A stretch of DNA of 64,000 bases. Source: Cytidiella melzeri (Eukaryota; Basidiomycota; Agaricomycetes; Polyporales; Irpicaceae). The notes under the pieces were generated by a model. That model saw only the letters and a list, made by a program, of their open reading frames with translations. It searched no databases and had not been told where the DNA came from. This document shows, in pieces, positions 9,186-21,929 of the stretch (position 1 is its first letter; the number at the start of each line of letters is the position of its first letter). The stretch covers positions 124,001-188,000 of the forward strand of contig JABYQR010000044.1 of assembly GCA_022592445.1 (NCBI GenBank). The letters are read 5' to 3'. The position numbers and the translations under genes are program-made.

Positions 9186-12100
9186 ATGTCCACAGAACCA
9201 CCGAGATCCTCGCAGAAGAAACCGCTCATTCCAGAGAGCGTCGTCGACGTCCCCTCGCAGAGACTATACTATCTTAGTCTAGGAGCCCTTGTGCAGGTAA
9301 GCTGATCTTCAGTTGACACGGGGGCGCATTCAACACCAGTGTATTGCTGCCACTTAGTTGACGCCACCGACGATGTACAACCTATTCTAACCCATTCTAC
9401 AGGCAATAAAAGTCATTGATGTCTTTAGATATCTCTTTTTTGATGGCCAACATGCTCATTACGCGTTTAAATGGCTCTTCGTTGACTTCCTCTACTGCAC
9501 CGTCCTATCCGCACTACGGATACCCAGGCTCGACTACGCGAAGTCCGTAGTCCTCGTACAAATCCTCATATTATGGCTTCTAGACGGTTTCATGTTTGGA
9601 GCGGTGACGGTAAATTTGGGATTAGGCGGAAATTGGAGCTTTGTGCCCAGCATACGGTTCACTCGTGAGTGCGTTACCGTACCGTATCGACAAATGGATC
9701 AGCTGACGGCATGCAGCTCCTGGAGACATAGCATCTACAGCACCGAGGTTTAGCATCGGCGATGTAGTGACTACTCTTGGTATTGGCAGCCTAATTGGCT
9801 ACAACGGCGGCAAGGACCCCCATCTGCTCGGTCAACATACCGTTCGAATGTCCCCCATCAGTACCGCGCAACTAAATCCTTATGCACAAACGTTCTGCAT
9901 CGCATCACCAGGCCAAAGCATCCTCATACCCTTGCTATTGAATAACACCAGCCCGACAAGTATCAAATACAGAATCACGTCACTTGGATTCAACGAGGCT
10001 GTCCCCTCTAACTCTAAGGCTGTTGGGAAGGTGGAGCGCTTTGAGCTGAGCGCAAAGGACCTGAAAGCTATCGAAACTGCACGGCAGGAGTCACTGCAGG
10101 TTGCTCGTGTAGCTGCATCTGTGAAAAGAGAAACCGACGATTATGATGAATACGACGACGACGACGACGAAGACGAACATTCAGACACCCAGAGTTCGAC
10201 TTCGTCGCTGCAAAAAAGCCAGAGTTTGGTCCACGTCCGGGTCAGCAAACCGGGAGTACTACATCTCGAGCGCGTCATGGACTCTTCTACCGTGGAAGCA
10301 CGTTTGGTGTATCCCACAACTCTGTCAGTCGCACCTTGCCCCACTGCCTCCTTCTCCGAGAACAGCGTCCTTTCTGAGGCACAGTCCGTGCGGTGTGCGG
10401 CACCTGATCTCACAAGCGGCTCTGGTGAAGAATTGGAAATGAACATCGACGTGTATGGAGTCCCTCCCCTTAGCTTGAGGTGGTACAAGGATGTCAATGG
10501 TCGACGGGAACCGTTTATGGTGGAGGGTATCGAGGGAGGCGATGTTCACTCAACAGGAGTCACTCGCAGACTGGTTAGTACCACGAACAGAGGACCTGAG
10601 CAGCTCTCTGTCCCGTTGACCGTATCTTTGAATGCGCTTGGCAGGCATTCGTACGTGCTGGAGTCGGTGACCGATGCTCTTGGCAATACTGTTCAGGCTA
10701 GCGCGGATGGGTCTGTTGCCTCACTTGCAAAAGCCACGCGGACGGTCAACGTCCTGAAGCGTCCCAGTGTCGCTTTTAGACATTGTGGACCGGGCAACCC
10801 AGCCGCGCTACTAATAGGCTCAGACACTGCCTTGACGATCGACGCGCGATCTGCGGACTCTCTGGATTACCCTGTGGATGTACAGGTGAAGTACAATCCT
10901 CCGTCAGACGAGGATCTTGCCGCGACCGGTAGCACGAATTCGAAGCAGAAGCCGTGGGAGAAGACGATGTCCACATTGGAGAACCGCACAGATATTTCGT
11001 TACGCGCCACTGCACCTGGAGAGTACTCCATCACGCGAGTGCATGGCAAGTACTGCGAAGGTGATGTCCTGAGTCCGGATACGTGTCAAGTTGTCGAAAG
11101 ACCGAAGCCCACTGCCGAAATTGAGTGGAAGAAGATCCACGAATGGTTCGTACTCAACCAGCACGGTGATAGTGGATTGTACTGACGCTTGCATAGCTCG
11201 GGCGATACTGGTGTGTCGGCCTCCCTTGTTCTTCATGGCACACCTCCCTTCCTGGTGTGGTACACGGAGCAAAAAGATAAAGAAGCTACGAAAGACCGCT
11301 TCAAGACGTTCCACAGCTCCCGTGGAGAGTTCACGATTCAGCCAGACCGTAGTGGTCACTACATATTCCGCTTCGTACAACTCAGTGACGCAAACTACAA
11401 AAAGGTTCCTCTGGATGGACCAAGCATCAACCAAGTCGTCCATCCTCCAGCCTCTGCGGACTTTACGCACAATTCACCCCAGGCGAGAGGGAGGAAGACG
11501 ATCAGCAGTTGTTCTGGTGACAAGGTAGATGTGGAGGTTGATCTCAAGGTAAGCTCCATAATGTGTGCAGGCGATCGTGGACTTCGTTATTGACTCGTCC
11601 AAAGGGCACTGGTCCCTGGAACCTTGACCTTCAAATTGTAGGGCCAAGGGGTTCTGAAATCATTCAAATTGGTAAAATCAAGAAGGAAAGGGAGAGGATA
11701 CAGATTCCTATCCCTGCTGTCATCGACAAGAATGGCGGTTCATTTGAGATTGATCTTGGCAAGTCTACTAATGTGTCTCAAGTCATTTTTATTGCTGACG
11801 AAGAACAGTGAGCGTCGAGGATGCCTACGGATGTAAGCGCTCCATATCTGTTCCTGGCATCGCTGTCAACGTCAGAAGAGTCAAGGTACGGCGCGATGAA
11901 GTCTTGCTTTACGTGATCTGATGTTTGTTGGTTCTCAGCCTACGGCGAAGTTTTACGGTGCTGAGGGCAAGCGAAAAGTTACCGTATTGCAAGGTGAACG
12001 GGCGACTCTCCCATTACGCCTGACTGGTGCCGGAGTAAGCCTTTAATTATGCTGTAAGCGGCGTTGAAAGTCTAATTCCCTTATATTTCGTAGCCGTGGA

Positions 12101-13767
12101 AATTGAAGTACAGACGTGCGGAGGCCCCTCAACAGATCTTTACCGATACGCTGAATAATCCCAACGACGAGCTGAAGGTCACCGAGAGAGGGCTGTATGA
12201 GATCACAGAGGTGCGACATATGATGGCTGTCATCGCAAGTTATTCTGACGCAATATTCTCAGGTGTCTGATTCTCAATGTCCTGGGTCTGTGTTCGAAGA
12301 CAGCGCAGATTACTTGGTCGACTGGGTCCCACGACCCGTCGCTAAGTTGTCTCCTGAAATCGAAACCTCATATGAACCCTTCAACGGCTCACATTTACTA
12401 CTCCCGATATGTGAAGGGAACAATGACCATGTGGATTTAGATCTCACAGGCCGTCCTCCGTTCCAAATCATGTACAACGTCGCTCGTGATGCCGAGGCGG
12501 GAGGGACGAAGATTATTGATCAACCCACGTTCAGCAGCATACAACCTCGAACGCGATTCCAACTTCATACTGCAGAAGCTGCGCGAATATACTATGAAGT
12601 GAAGCAAATTGGGGACGCGGCCTATCCACTGGCGAAAAACAAGAATGCTGTCATCCCGCGGTCACAAAGACTCTTGTTCGAGCAACAAGTATTGCAGCGG
12701 CCAACTGCGCGATTCAAGATTCGCAACAGGATTACGTATTGTCTGAATGATGTCCTCACCCCTCACGATAACAGCGGCTCAGACGGCGTCGTTGTGCTTT
12801 CTGGCACGCTACCCTTCCGCCTTAAATTGTCCATCAAGAATTTGGCACGAAGCGAAGTACACCACGAGTCCCTTGTCGTTGCGGACCACACGTGGAGACT
12901 GAACCTGCCGTCGTACACTTTCAAGTCGATCGGTCCTCATCAAGTGACTATTGACTCCGTTCAGGACGCCTCAGGGTGTGAACAGACTATCCCGGATCCG
13001 TTGTACAGGACAATATGGCTGGACGTCGCTGAGACCGCTGCCATCGTACCCTTTGACAGGAGAGAACATTTCTGCATGGGAGAGCTGGCGCAGTTCCAAT
13101 TGGAGGGAACGCCTCCGTGGGCTATCGGGTATGTGTGCCACAGCTGTAGCCAAAAGTGAGATCGCTAAGTGCTGTTGTAGGTATCGTATCAATGGCAAGA
13201 CGTACAACCAGGAAGCCAAGGTGTCTCCTTTCGCCATCAAGCAGGAGCAGCCGGGAGAATTTGCGGTGACCTCGATCGCGCACCAGCAAAAGATGTGCAA
13301 GACGGCTGTCACGGACTTGAGATACATTGTCCACCCTCTGCCGTCAGCTCAAGTGGGGCACGGGAAGGGCATCATCCAGGATATTCACGAAGGTTTGTGT
13401 ATATGCGGCGCACTTATAACCTTGCCCTGAACTGTTCATTTCGTAGGTGATCAAGCTGAGATCGTGTTCACGCTCATCGGCGAGCCGCCGTTCACGTTCA
13501 CGTACCAGCGAGCAGAGCTGAGTACGAAGAAAGGCGTGCAGGGCAAGGTGCTAGAGACACATACCGTATCTGGAGTGACGACACGCGAGTACTCGATATT
13601 CTCTGCTCTGGAAGGTTCGTCTGGCGTTGTGTTTAGCTCGGAATTGCGAACGTTACTGATGGCTACGTGAACGTATTTCAGGTACATGGACGATCACGTT
13701 CATCTCGGACCGGTATTGTCGGTACCCACCTGCGCAACCTGACGGCACGGTGGACAAAATACGATGA
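9186..13767 (+). CDS. POM152: Nucleoporin POM152 (transmembrane ring)
   Basis: Twelve exons: 9186-9296, 9403-9664, 9717-11145, 11197-11548, 11605-11758, 11809-11885, 11939-12034, 12094-12210, 12263-13128, 13181-13392, 13447-13614, 13682-13767; 1309 aa, close to yeast Pom152 (about 1337). The N terminus has hydrophobic segments (residues ~27-125, for example SVVLVQILILWLLDGFMFG) anchoring it in the pore membrane; the rest is a chain of Ig-like/cadherin-like repeats in the perinuclear lumen, recognisable by recurring PPxxLRWYK, GTGPWNLDLQ, GAGPWKLKYR, GEPPFTFTYQ motifs and DxxGC turns. An acidic run (DDYDEYDDDDDEDEHSD) sits near residue 270. Intron 5 (11759-11808) starts GC; using it turns the local reading into DLVSVEDAYGCKRS, the expected repeat motif, whereas reading through hits a stop. 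Confidence 0.9.
11759..11808 (+). other. GC-AG intron 5 of POM152
   Basis: 50-nt intron with 5' site GCAAGT and 3' site CAG; CTGAC lies ten or so bases before the acceptor as branch site. Without its removal the frame stops at 11810-11812. Confidence 0.75.
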
Positions 13768-14369
13768 TTGCTTGGCTGGCTTTTTGCCATCTGGAAACCA
13801 GGCGGAGGGACTTCCTCTAGTAATGCAGTCCTCGTGACTACGCTAGGCAAAGTATGTTATTGACGTGTAACTTTAGATATCCTAATTAACACTCTTGAAC
13901 ATCGAATGGACATGTCTGTGCATGTTAAACGGCGGCCGAGTCCTGTTTTGATAGCAATATATTCAATGATCTGCCAGTAGAAGTATATACTTCAAAGTAC
14001 TGCACAATGGATGTTGACTGCTGCATGCCATCTGCAGAACCTCTTGTGCTGCGTACGCACAGCCTGTCAAGCAGATAAGACTTACAATGCTTTGTGCATG
14101 CAGGTAACTTAGTTGCCGACAAAAGATATCCCTCGATTCGTCGGGGATCCCAGGATCCTGCAGACTACGCTTTCAACACTTGCATAACGACATGCTGACA
14201 ATGAGAACGTACTCCTCTAGCATACACGTGTGCGGATATCTCAGATGCGCGACTTCGGACTATCATCCTGCCCGCAGAGATGATACAAGGTAGAAAGGCA
14301 CGAAAGAGAAAGAAGGTATTCGCGTTATTCCCAATTGCTTTACTTTTTACATGGTTCAGAAAGAGTGAT
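13768..14369. other. Convergent intergenic region, no gene seen
   Basis: Lies between the 3' ends of POM152 (+) and pyrophosphatase (-). Only short open frames without domains; presumably both 3' UTRs. Confidence 0.5.
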
Positions 14370-15597
14370 CTATACCTGAGCGGAGGCGATGTAGAACCAC
14401 TTGGAGACTGAAAGTATGAAACAGAAATCAGCCGATGTGCAGCTAGAGATGAAGAACAACACGCACTGGCAGGCTCGATAGGGGCAGGAGGCTTCCTAGA
14501 GTCAGGTGGGATGCTCTGATAAGTCTGCTCGTTCTTAGTCGTGTAGCCGGGGGTGTCAGGTAGAGACGTGTTCAAGCTGCAAGATTCAAATAGGTCAGCT
14601 CCAGAGCTGAAAATGAAGGAATACAACCACGTACATCGAGAGGTCATACGAAGGAGTCTTGGCGGGGCTCTGGCCGGAGACGAGCCTGCGCCAGGCCTCG
14701 TGGCACTCGTGGATGATCTCCGTCGCGTACTTCTTGTTCTTCGCCTCACCAGAGAACGCAAACTGGTTCTCGGGCTTTCCATCGGGGATTTTGTAGATGC
14801 TAATTCAATACATATGTCAACAACTGTCCGCTTTATAAAAAGTTGGGTGACGGACCGGAACCACTCGCTGGTTGCGCGGATGAGACCAGGGAGATTGTTC
14901 TCGACATCCTCGATGTCATTCAGCTTGTTTGCGAGCGGATCATTCACGTCGACGACGATGACCTTCCAGTCCGTCTCGCCCTCATCGAGGAGGGCCATGA
15001 TGCCGAGGACCTTGACTTGCTTGACTTGACCGACGTAGCCCACTTGCTCGCCAATCTCGCAGACGTCGAGGGGGTCGTTGTCGCCCTTGGCCTTCGTCTC
15101 TGGGTGCATCTGCTGAGGGTCTTCCCAGGTCTAAAGATACGTTAGATGTGAGTATACGAGCTGGGCTGTGCGACACGCACCTGGGGGAAAGCACCATAGT
15201 TCCAGATGTAGCCGTGGTGAGGGAAGCAGTTGCGGACGAAACGCAAACGGCCTTTCTTGATATCCTGCTTGATAGGGTTGAAAGGCTCCTCCTTGGAGAT
15301 TTCCATCTTGGCGTTGGTCCAGCGGGGGACCTCCACTATCATGTTGAGGATGCCATTGTTGGCGTCTGCAAAGAGAGGGATGTCGTGGAAAGGGGAGACA
15401 ACGGTGCGATCGCTCTTTTCAATAAAGACACGATGCTCTGGGTTTCAAGGTCGGTAGGTAATGGGCTCCAGGTGGGATCCGACACAACTTACCGAGGGTA
15501 TTAGCAGCCCCGATCTGGCGGGTGTTGTACTCTGATGAGCTGGCAGGTCAGCACGACGAAAACGAGGAGAAAGACGACGGGGAAACTGACGAGACAT
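14370..15597 (-). CDS. IPP1: Soluble inorganic pyrophosphatase (family I)
   Basis: Seven exons: 15591-15597, 15493-15531, 15181-15437, 14856-15130, 14635-14799, 14467-14576, 14370-14407; 296 aa (yeast Ipp1 is 287). It hydrolyses PPi to two phosphates with Mg2+, pulling biosynthetic reactions forward in the cytosol. The signature DNDPLD is in [13 protein letters not shown] (about residue 116); [46 protein letters not shown] and the [12 protein letters not shown] segment are all typical. The first coding exon is only 7 nt (Met-Ser plus one base). The last intron must be removed to give the usual C terminus [12 protein letters not shown]; reading through it gives an unrelated tail. Confidence 0.95.
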
Positions 15598-15814
15598 TGC
15601 CCTCGACTCTAGGAGATGACGGTTCTGCAGAGAGAGACGTCGGAAAGCCGTCTGGAACCTCATCCTACTTTTGGGGTTATATAAACGTTTCTAACAGCGA
15701 TAACCATCGGATGATCGAACATTAAGCGGCAAGGCCTATCGATCCAATCTCATAACTAACAAATCCTAGTCCCACTATTCACAACGTTACAAATGGTGAC
15801 TCAAACGATTACAT

Positions 15815-18199
15815 TTACGTGAGTCCGCCTTCCTTGAGGATCTCCTCCCCAACGCCCTCGTGCCTCGCACGCCGTGTCACCCTGTGCGTCGAAAACTCGC
15901 CGTTGAAATCCAACCGCAGCAACAGTCGTTCAACATGCCGCCGTACCTCCTCATCACCTGCCAGCTTTTTACCTCTCTTAGTCCGAGCGAACGTGTTGAG
16001 CCCTGAAGCGTTCATCGTGGTCATATTATACAGCATCGACTTTGACGCGTCGCCTGTGGTCGTAAATGGCTGTTGTGTAGTCGAGGACGATAGCTGCTCA
16101 TAGAATGTTTCTAAAAGGGAGTTCAGCGACTGCAAGGATGTACAGACGATCAGCGTGTGCAATGCCCACAGAGAAGGCTAATCCTGACATCATTGATTTC
16201 AGCGACAATGTTCCTTCTCTCTGCCACCATTTCTCCCACCCTATCGCCTCCGGTGGACAAGCTGCCTTCGAAGAGCAGCGCGGGGAGGATATCACCGCCC
16301 CATCGTTCGACCTGTGCAGCGAAGCGTTCGCACACTTCGAGTATAGTTCGGATAGTAGAGGTCAGGGCGACATTCGAGAGTAAGCTGCCCGTCACCAGTC
16401 TCTCCAGGTACGTCGTGTGGATGTTCCGTAGCGTTGAAAAGTCTAGATGTGGTACCTGAGCATTGGCTGAGGCTGAGGCAGAGAGAGCAGTAGCTGTCGA
16501 CGATGACTGAGATAAAGTGGGTTCTACACCGTCTCCTCTCATACTTTGACCCGATTGTGCGCCGGTTAGCTGTCGCCCGAGAGGCTTTGCCCCGGTCTTG
16601 TCCAGCAGTAAGTTCTTGAGTCTCCTAAACTCAACATCTATCACGTCCGTCATGACATACTCCAGCACTGTGCCCAGGAACCAGGTCATCGCCCTGACGA
16701 CTCCCCAGCCACATCGGAGGAGTTCACTTCGGACTTCCAGGTCTTCTACTGTACCTCCCTCGCCTAGGCCGGTCCATCTCCGCCTTGCTCGCTGTGCATT
16801 TGATATGGATGCCCAACAGGTATGTATTCGGGTATGAGATTTCCGCAGGGCGGAGAGGTATGAAAACAGAGCGGCGTAAACCTGTAGGTCAGATGCATGC
16901 AAGAATAGATCTAGAGGCCATGCCACAGTGTAATTCAAAACGAGAGGTGTACCGAGTAGGAGGTCGTCGAATGCCGTGATCTCGGTGGCAGCCGCTGAGA
17001 GTGAAGCTGCATCTCTATGAGGCTGCGTGGCTGCGAGAGACGGAAGAAGGGGTCGTAGTGGTCCTGAGGGTAACTTGAAGCGAAGGTGTGATAGGGACGG
17101 GTCATGTTGAGCGGTAGTGCCAAGTGATGCACGTAGCAATGCGAGATGCATATCTTGCTCGCGAATCATGGTCGACGAGCCAGCGCGACCCGTCAGACGA
17201 GATATCTTCAGCCGCTCTATTTCTCGAATGAGAGACAGAGTAAACTCCCCGTTCCGGAGTAGAAAATAGTTTGCGCTACTTCGCATCAGTATCAAGTGAT
17301 AACTAGGCGCTTGGGTGGATGACTTACAGAGAGTCAAGGGCTTCGTCTACGTCTCGATAAGTGAGAACATTCAGCCACAGCCATTCGCTCACCGACGTCC
17401 GAATGTCGGCGACAACGCGGTCAAAATCATACTGAGCTTGCGGGAGCACGCTGTCTAGTAGACGCGAATGCTCTACTGCGACGGTTCTTGGGAATTGTTT
17501 CTCCCATCTCGCTGCCTTCACTGTACCCACAGCCCTGCCAACATAGGAAATTGACTCTCGGCTCTGAGCAGACACGCACCCTGGCATGGATCCCTCTAGA
17601 AGGGAGTAGTCTGACGAGGCAAGAGGATCTTTGTCGGACAAGGACCCGTGGATCATGAAAGCCTGAAGCTGGGTGACCCAAACGCGCTGAACGGCTTCAC
17701 AAAGACGCACATATATCGATGCGATGCGGTGTATGCCAGTTTGCGAACGAGACAAGAGCAAGTCTATGAGAGGTCCTGGACGCCAGGGCTGATTCGTCTG
17801 CAGGTCTTCCATCAACGCTCCCAAAGCTACGAGAGGCGCGTCCCACTCTGCAAATGTCGCCCGTATTGACGATATGGGCACATACGATCCTCCGGCTACA
17901 AGACTGCTATCGCGTTGGAGGATCTTTGCTTCTGTCTCGACCACGAGGTTCTCGTATTCATCTTTCAATATCTTCTTCAGCGTCGCACAGAGTGCCGAGA
18001 CGTATCGCGACGAAGATCGCGACAGTTCATTCGAGGCGTTCTTTATCTTGCGATAGCGAAGAGCAACCAGACCGAGAGCCTCGAGGCATTGTTGTTCGCC
18101 AGGATGGAGAAGAGGGGCGAAGGCAGGGTTAATGGTGTGATCGGTAGGGAAAAGGGAGGATGAGTGCCCTGCAAGTACGAGGAGGACCTCTGCAATCAT
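15815..18199 (-). CDS. GCP4: Gamma-tubulin complex component 4 (Spc97/Spc98 family)
   Basis: Three exons: 17328-18199, 16189-17278, 15815-16129; 758 aa. The N terminus MIAEVLLVLAGHSSSLFP, then LHPGEQQCLEALGLVALRYR, is characteristic of GCP4 and marks the GRIP1 start. Later segments (SANYFLLRNGEFTLSLIREI, then LNYTVAWPLDLFLHASDLQVYAALFSYL, then FLGTVLEYVMTDVIDVEFRRL) form the GRIP2 region that contacts gamma-tubulin. GCP4 is a structural part of the gamma-tubulin ring complex at spindle pole bodies. A Ser/Ala-rich insertion around residues 530-560 (QSSSTATALSASASANAQ) is disordered. Intron 2's donor (GTCAGG) is weak but is the option that keeps the frame. Divergent to the TBC gene. Confidence 0.88.
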
Positions 18200-18502
18200 G
18201 AGTTTCTTGTCATGTTAACTATGCAAGATTTTGACTTGTATTGCTGATGCTCACCGAGATCAAAAGTCTGTCTTGCAGAGAACGATGAAGGTCAAGTGCA
18301 AAGTCGCGATCCGCGCTTGAGTGTCACGCTGTGACCGTACGCGGATAGCGTGACCAGATCCGAGCCACGGCGGTGTGATCGCCCGCACGCCTGCCGTGAC
18401 GCTCTCCTCTCTACACCTACACTCCCCTCCAACGTCGCCGCGAAGGCGACGAGTCCAAACAACGAAAACGAACTCACAGCACCCAACAGGTCGTCGACCT
18501 CT
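18200..18502. promoter_or_regulatory. Divergent promoter GCP4 / TBC protein
   Basis: 303 bp between start codons. It holds TGTCACGCTGTGAC at 18322-18335, an inverted repeat (GTCAC/GTGAC), preceded by AAGTCGCG at 18301-18308. The same combination occurs in the RFC/CWF19L1 divergent promoter (32962-32993). Confidence 0.5.
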
Positions 18503-20799
18503 ATGTCCCGCCCCGCACATTTTACTTTCGACGATGCTTTCTCGGACTCGGAAGACATAGATGATTCCTACGAATTCTCCGCTGCTGCCATTCGTGCAGA
18601 GCTGGAGAAGAACCTCAGCCCAGTAGAATCAGGAGACGAACCAGGCTGGCCCGAGGAACAAAACCTGGACGATCTCATGGCAAAGATTGGTTATTCCAAC
18701 GGCAATGGGGCAGACGCATCCGTTTCGACATTCGATATTGACGGAGGTTACAACCAAGACCTCTCGCCGCCAACTCAACAGCCGCCTTCGCCTGCCTCGC
18801 ACAGTGTGTCTTACCCTTCTGAAGACGATATTCATTCGCTTGATGAAGTCAACCTGGCCAGTGACTTCTCCATTGTCAGCTTACAGTCACCGTCAGAACA
18901 TAAAGCAGACCATCCTGCATTCATTATAACGCATGCCCAAGGAACAGAGGATCCTCATACAGCCTATCCTACCGTACAGATAGACGTTTTTCAAGACCAC
19001 CCAGAGTCCACTGTCCTGCACATCGAGTCGCCTCCGCTACACACACCACCATCGCAAACACCCATCCGCAGTATGTCTCCGTCAACCCCACCTCGCGACG
19101 AACAAATACTCTCCTCGACGACACCATCGAGTTCTCACTCAGTTGCGACCCGGTCTACACAAAGCGTTCCCTCCCTCCCGATGCCGGGCTCCCCGGTCTT
19201 GCCCACTCCGTCTTCAGCCGCGTCCAACGCATCCACAAGTACCACTTTTGGTGCCAAGCATCGCACATCACGCTCCGTAGGCCCCAGTATGCTTGACAAA
19301 GTCATTAGCAAGACTCGTCCTACCTTCCTGCCTCCTAAGTCGAAAGTGGAAGACTTGAAGCATTTGGCGGACTGGGAAGCAATGATGAGGAAGAGCCGGA
19401 TCGCCGGTGAGTCTAGCCAAGCTCGACCACTCGTGTCGTTTGTAATAGTTGACCAATTCAGTCCCTTCTTGTTATTCTCTCCCGGTCGTGACTGGGTGAT
19501 GCAGAGGAGAAACGTCGTAAAGCTCTGCAAGAACGGCGGTTTGCGAGAGAGAGACGGATTGATGAGTCGGTGGCACAGTGGGAACGGGAGATTGTGCCGA
19601 ATTGGAAGGTGGTTCACAAAGATGCAAGGCTACGGAAGCTCTGGTGGCAAGGCATACCGACGAAACTGAGAGCTACTATGTGGCAGAACGCCGTAGGTAA
19701 CTCGCTCGCCTTGAGCAAAGGTGCGTACCATTTTACCACTCTGATTGGATGTTTTCATGAATTTACGCACATACAGATGCGTTCAAGGCCTGTCTAGCGC
19801 GAGCGAACCGTGCTTTATCGTCAGGCACATTCCCTTCGACTGTACTTGATCAGATAGAAGACGACATACGAACTACTCTCCCCTCTCTGCACCTGTTTGC
19901 ACCACAAACAGGACCTATGTATCAGGACTTGAAAGATATGCTATGCGCCTGGGTCGTTTCGCGTTCTGACGAAGGTCTCGGATATATGTCTGGAGTTGCA
20001 AAGGTTGCAGCGATGATCTTGATAAATATGGCACCGGCTCAGGGTTTCATCGTGATGAGAAACCTCCTGGAACGACATTGTTTGCGTTCATTCTATGGTG
20101 GCATGTCTTCGAAGGATGATGTAAGCTGTCTCTGTTTCGTGGGCGAATCGAGTACTGACGTCTACTTAGGTAGAAGCGTATTATCGGTATGTACTCTTCT
20201 GCTTGCGTCGCGTTTGATTCTTGATTCTAACGTGGACGGATCAGAATATTTGACACTCTCCTCGCTGATGGTATGCCGAAAAGTACGCCAGTCTGCTCGT
20301 GCCACCAAAGATCACCCTGAGAGACTTACTTCATATTTCAGTTTACTTCAACTTCAAGCAGCATCAGGTAGCACCAGCGGCATACCTGCCGGAATGGCTG
20401 ATGCCTCTATTTCTCGACCACCTGCCTTTCGAAGCGTGCGCTCGTCTTTGGGATATCCTGTTTCTCGAAGGCGACGCATTCTTGTTCCGCGCGTCGCTTG
20501 CCATACTAGCCGTACTCGAGCCGCGGTTGTTCTTCCCCGACAAACGCGAGCTCCTGGAGCTCCTACGGTAAGCATGTAGCTTGCTGGTTTGACTCACAAT
20601 TCGCTCATTCTGAACTGGTAGAGCGGAGAACAAAGCAGCTTTAGACGTGGCTAAACGGACTGGGGTGACGATCCACGCCAAATACGAGATATACGGGGTA
20701 GACGAGGAGACGTTGTGGGAACGGCTCGACAACATGGAAGATTGGTGGCGAGAGACGACGTGGACGAGGTTGATACAGAGAGAGTTACCGGACTTATAG
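18503..20799 (+). CDS. TBC-domain Rab GTPase-activating protein
   Basis: Seven exons: 18503-19406, 19505-19720, 19777-20120, 20170-20186, 20245-20282, 20342-20567, 20622-20799; 640 aa. The first in-frame ATG is 18503. Residues 1 to about 290 are Ser/Pro/acid-rich and disordered; a basic coiled segment (EEKRRKALQERRFARERRID) leads into the TBC domain (LWWQGIPTKLRATMWQNAVG to LRLWDILF-like ARLWDILFLEGDAFLFRASL). The arginine-finger motif is present (DDIRTTLP, DxxRT). The glutamine-finger motif, usually YxQG, reads GYMSG. TBC proteins speed GTP hydrolysis by Rabs in membrane traffic; the Rab target is unknown. Exons of 17 and 38 nt occur in the domain. Confidence 0.88.
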
Positions 20800-20974
20800 A
20801 ACATCACCACGCATTAGCATGTATTTTTGATATCGTTTTGTTGCATTCTCATATAGTATAATGACGGCTCAAGTAATAAGTCCTCGACTGGCATCCATGG
20901 CCATTGATTCCGTCTCGCGAACGACAAGCATGAGCACAATTTTGCTATTCTACAAGTGGGTCTTATCGTTTATT

Positions 20975-21929
20975 TTACAAAAGTATCTCTCCTGTCAAGA
21001 CTGTTCTAGCTTGACCAGATAGTGTTATGGTTTCCTCAGCTTCACGCCACGCAGTCCTGATATCCCCGCCGCGCTCGCTGACCTGCTTTGCCGACATCTC
21101 CTTTCCACCCTGCCCCAGCTTTTCTGCCCAATACGGCGTGAGCATGCAGTGCGCAGAACCACAGACGTGATCCTCTGGTACGCCGACGAGTGGTGCGAAC
21201 ATCCTCGAAACAAAAACGACGTCTGGATCCTTGGAAGCAGCCGTGATGATGTTGATGTTGTATCCTGTCTCCACCTAGAAGAACCGATATCGTTCAGTCC
21301 TGCTCTGGGAGTGATCGTTTCGAACCTCTTACGAATAGGTTTGGCTTGGGAATGCATCCCGCCAAATCGTCGTCTGCGTCGACCTCTACGAAGAGACGGT
21401 CTGCGAAGCCGCCAACTCCGGCACCAGCGTACTTCACCCGGACCTCCTTCCCCAACGCTCTTCCAATCACTTCTCCCACGTTCTTGACCGCCTCGTCTGT
21501 AGGCAAAGGCTGGAGTTTTATCACCGGCAGAGTGAGCTCGATCCATCCGTCAGCTGTTTTCCGTGCGGTCAAGGTGATGCCTGCTCGTGTGTTGTAAGTG
21601 ATGCTTTTCACCGAAGCGTCGATCAAGCCTGGTGTAGAAAATAGCAGACTGGAGGAGGCAATCGTGGCGTGTCCGCAGAGAGCTTGCTCGTGGACGACGG
21701 TGAACCAGCGAACGTCGAAAGTGACTTCGTCAGGGCTAGCAGCTGTAGTGTCCGGGACCTGGTGTAGGAACGCAATCATAGGCTGATTGAGGTTCTTCGC
21801 GATGTTTTGCAGAAGGACAGCGTCCTGTAACTGCTGTTCGTCGACGAAGACGATTCCTGCGGGATTGCCGCGGTAGACGTCGGTGGTGAAAGCATTCACG
21901 ATGGAGATTGATAGAGACTTTGAAGACAT
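20975..21929 (-). CDS. PhzF-family isomerase-like protein
   Basis: Two exons, 21333-21929 and 20975-21274 (intron 21275-21332), give 298 aa, the normal PhzF length. N-terminal motif VNAFTTDVYRGNPAGIVFVD and the second conserved motif VRWFTVVHEQALCGHATIAS match the family; the second half carries VSRMFAPLVGVPEDHVCGSAHCMLTPYW, the duplicated lobe. PhzF folds like diaminopimelate epimerase; PhzF itself isomerises a phenazine precursor, but fungal members have no established substrate. The residue corresponding to the catalytic Glu early in the protein cannot be fixed without alignment. No phenazine genes are nearby, so a role in phenazine synthesis should not be assumed. Confidence 0.88.

Noticed and set aside
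11759..11816. Early stop in POM152 (pseudogene)
   Set aside because: A GC-AG intron removes the stop and restores the conserved repeat motif; downstream exons remain in frame to a normal C terminus.
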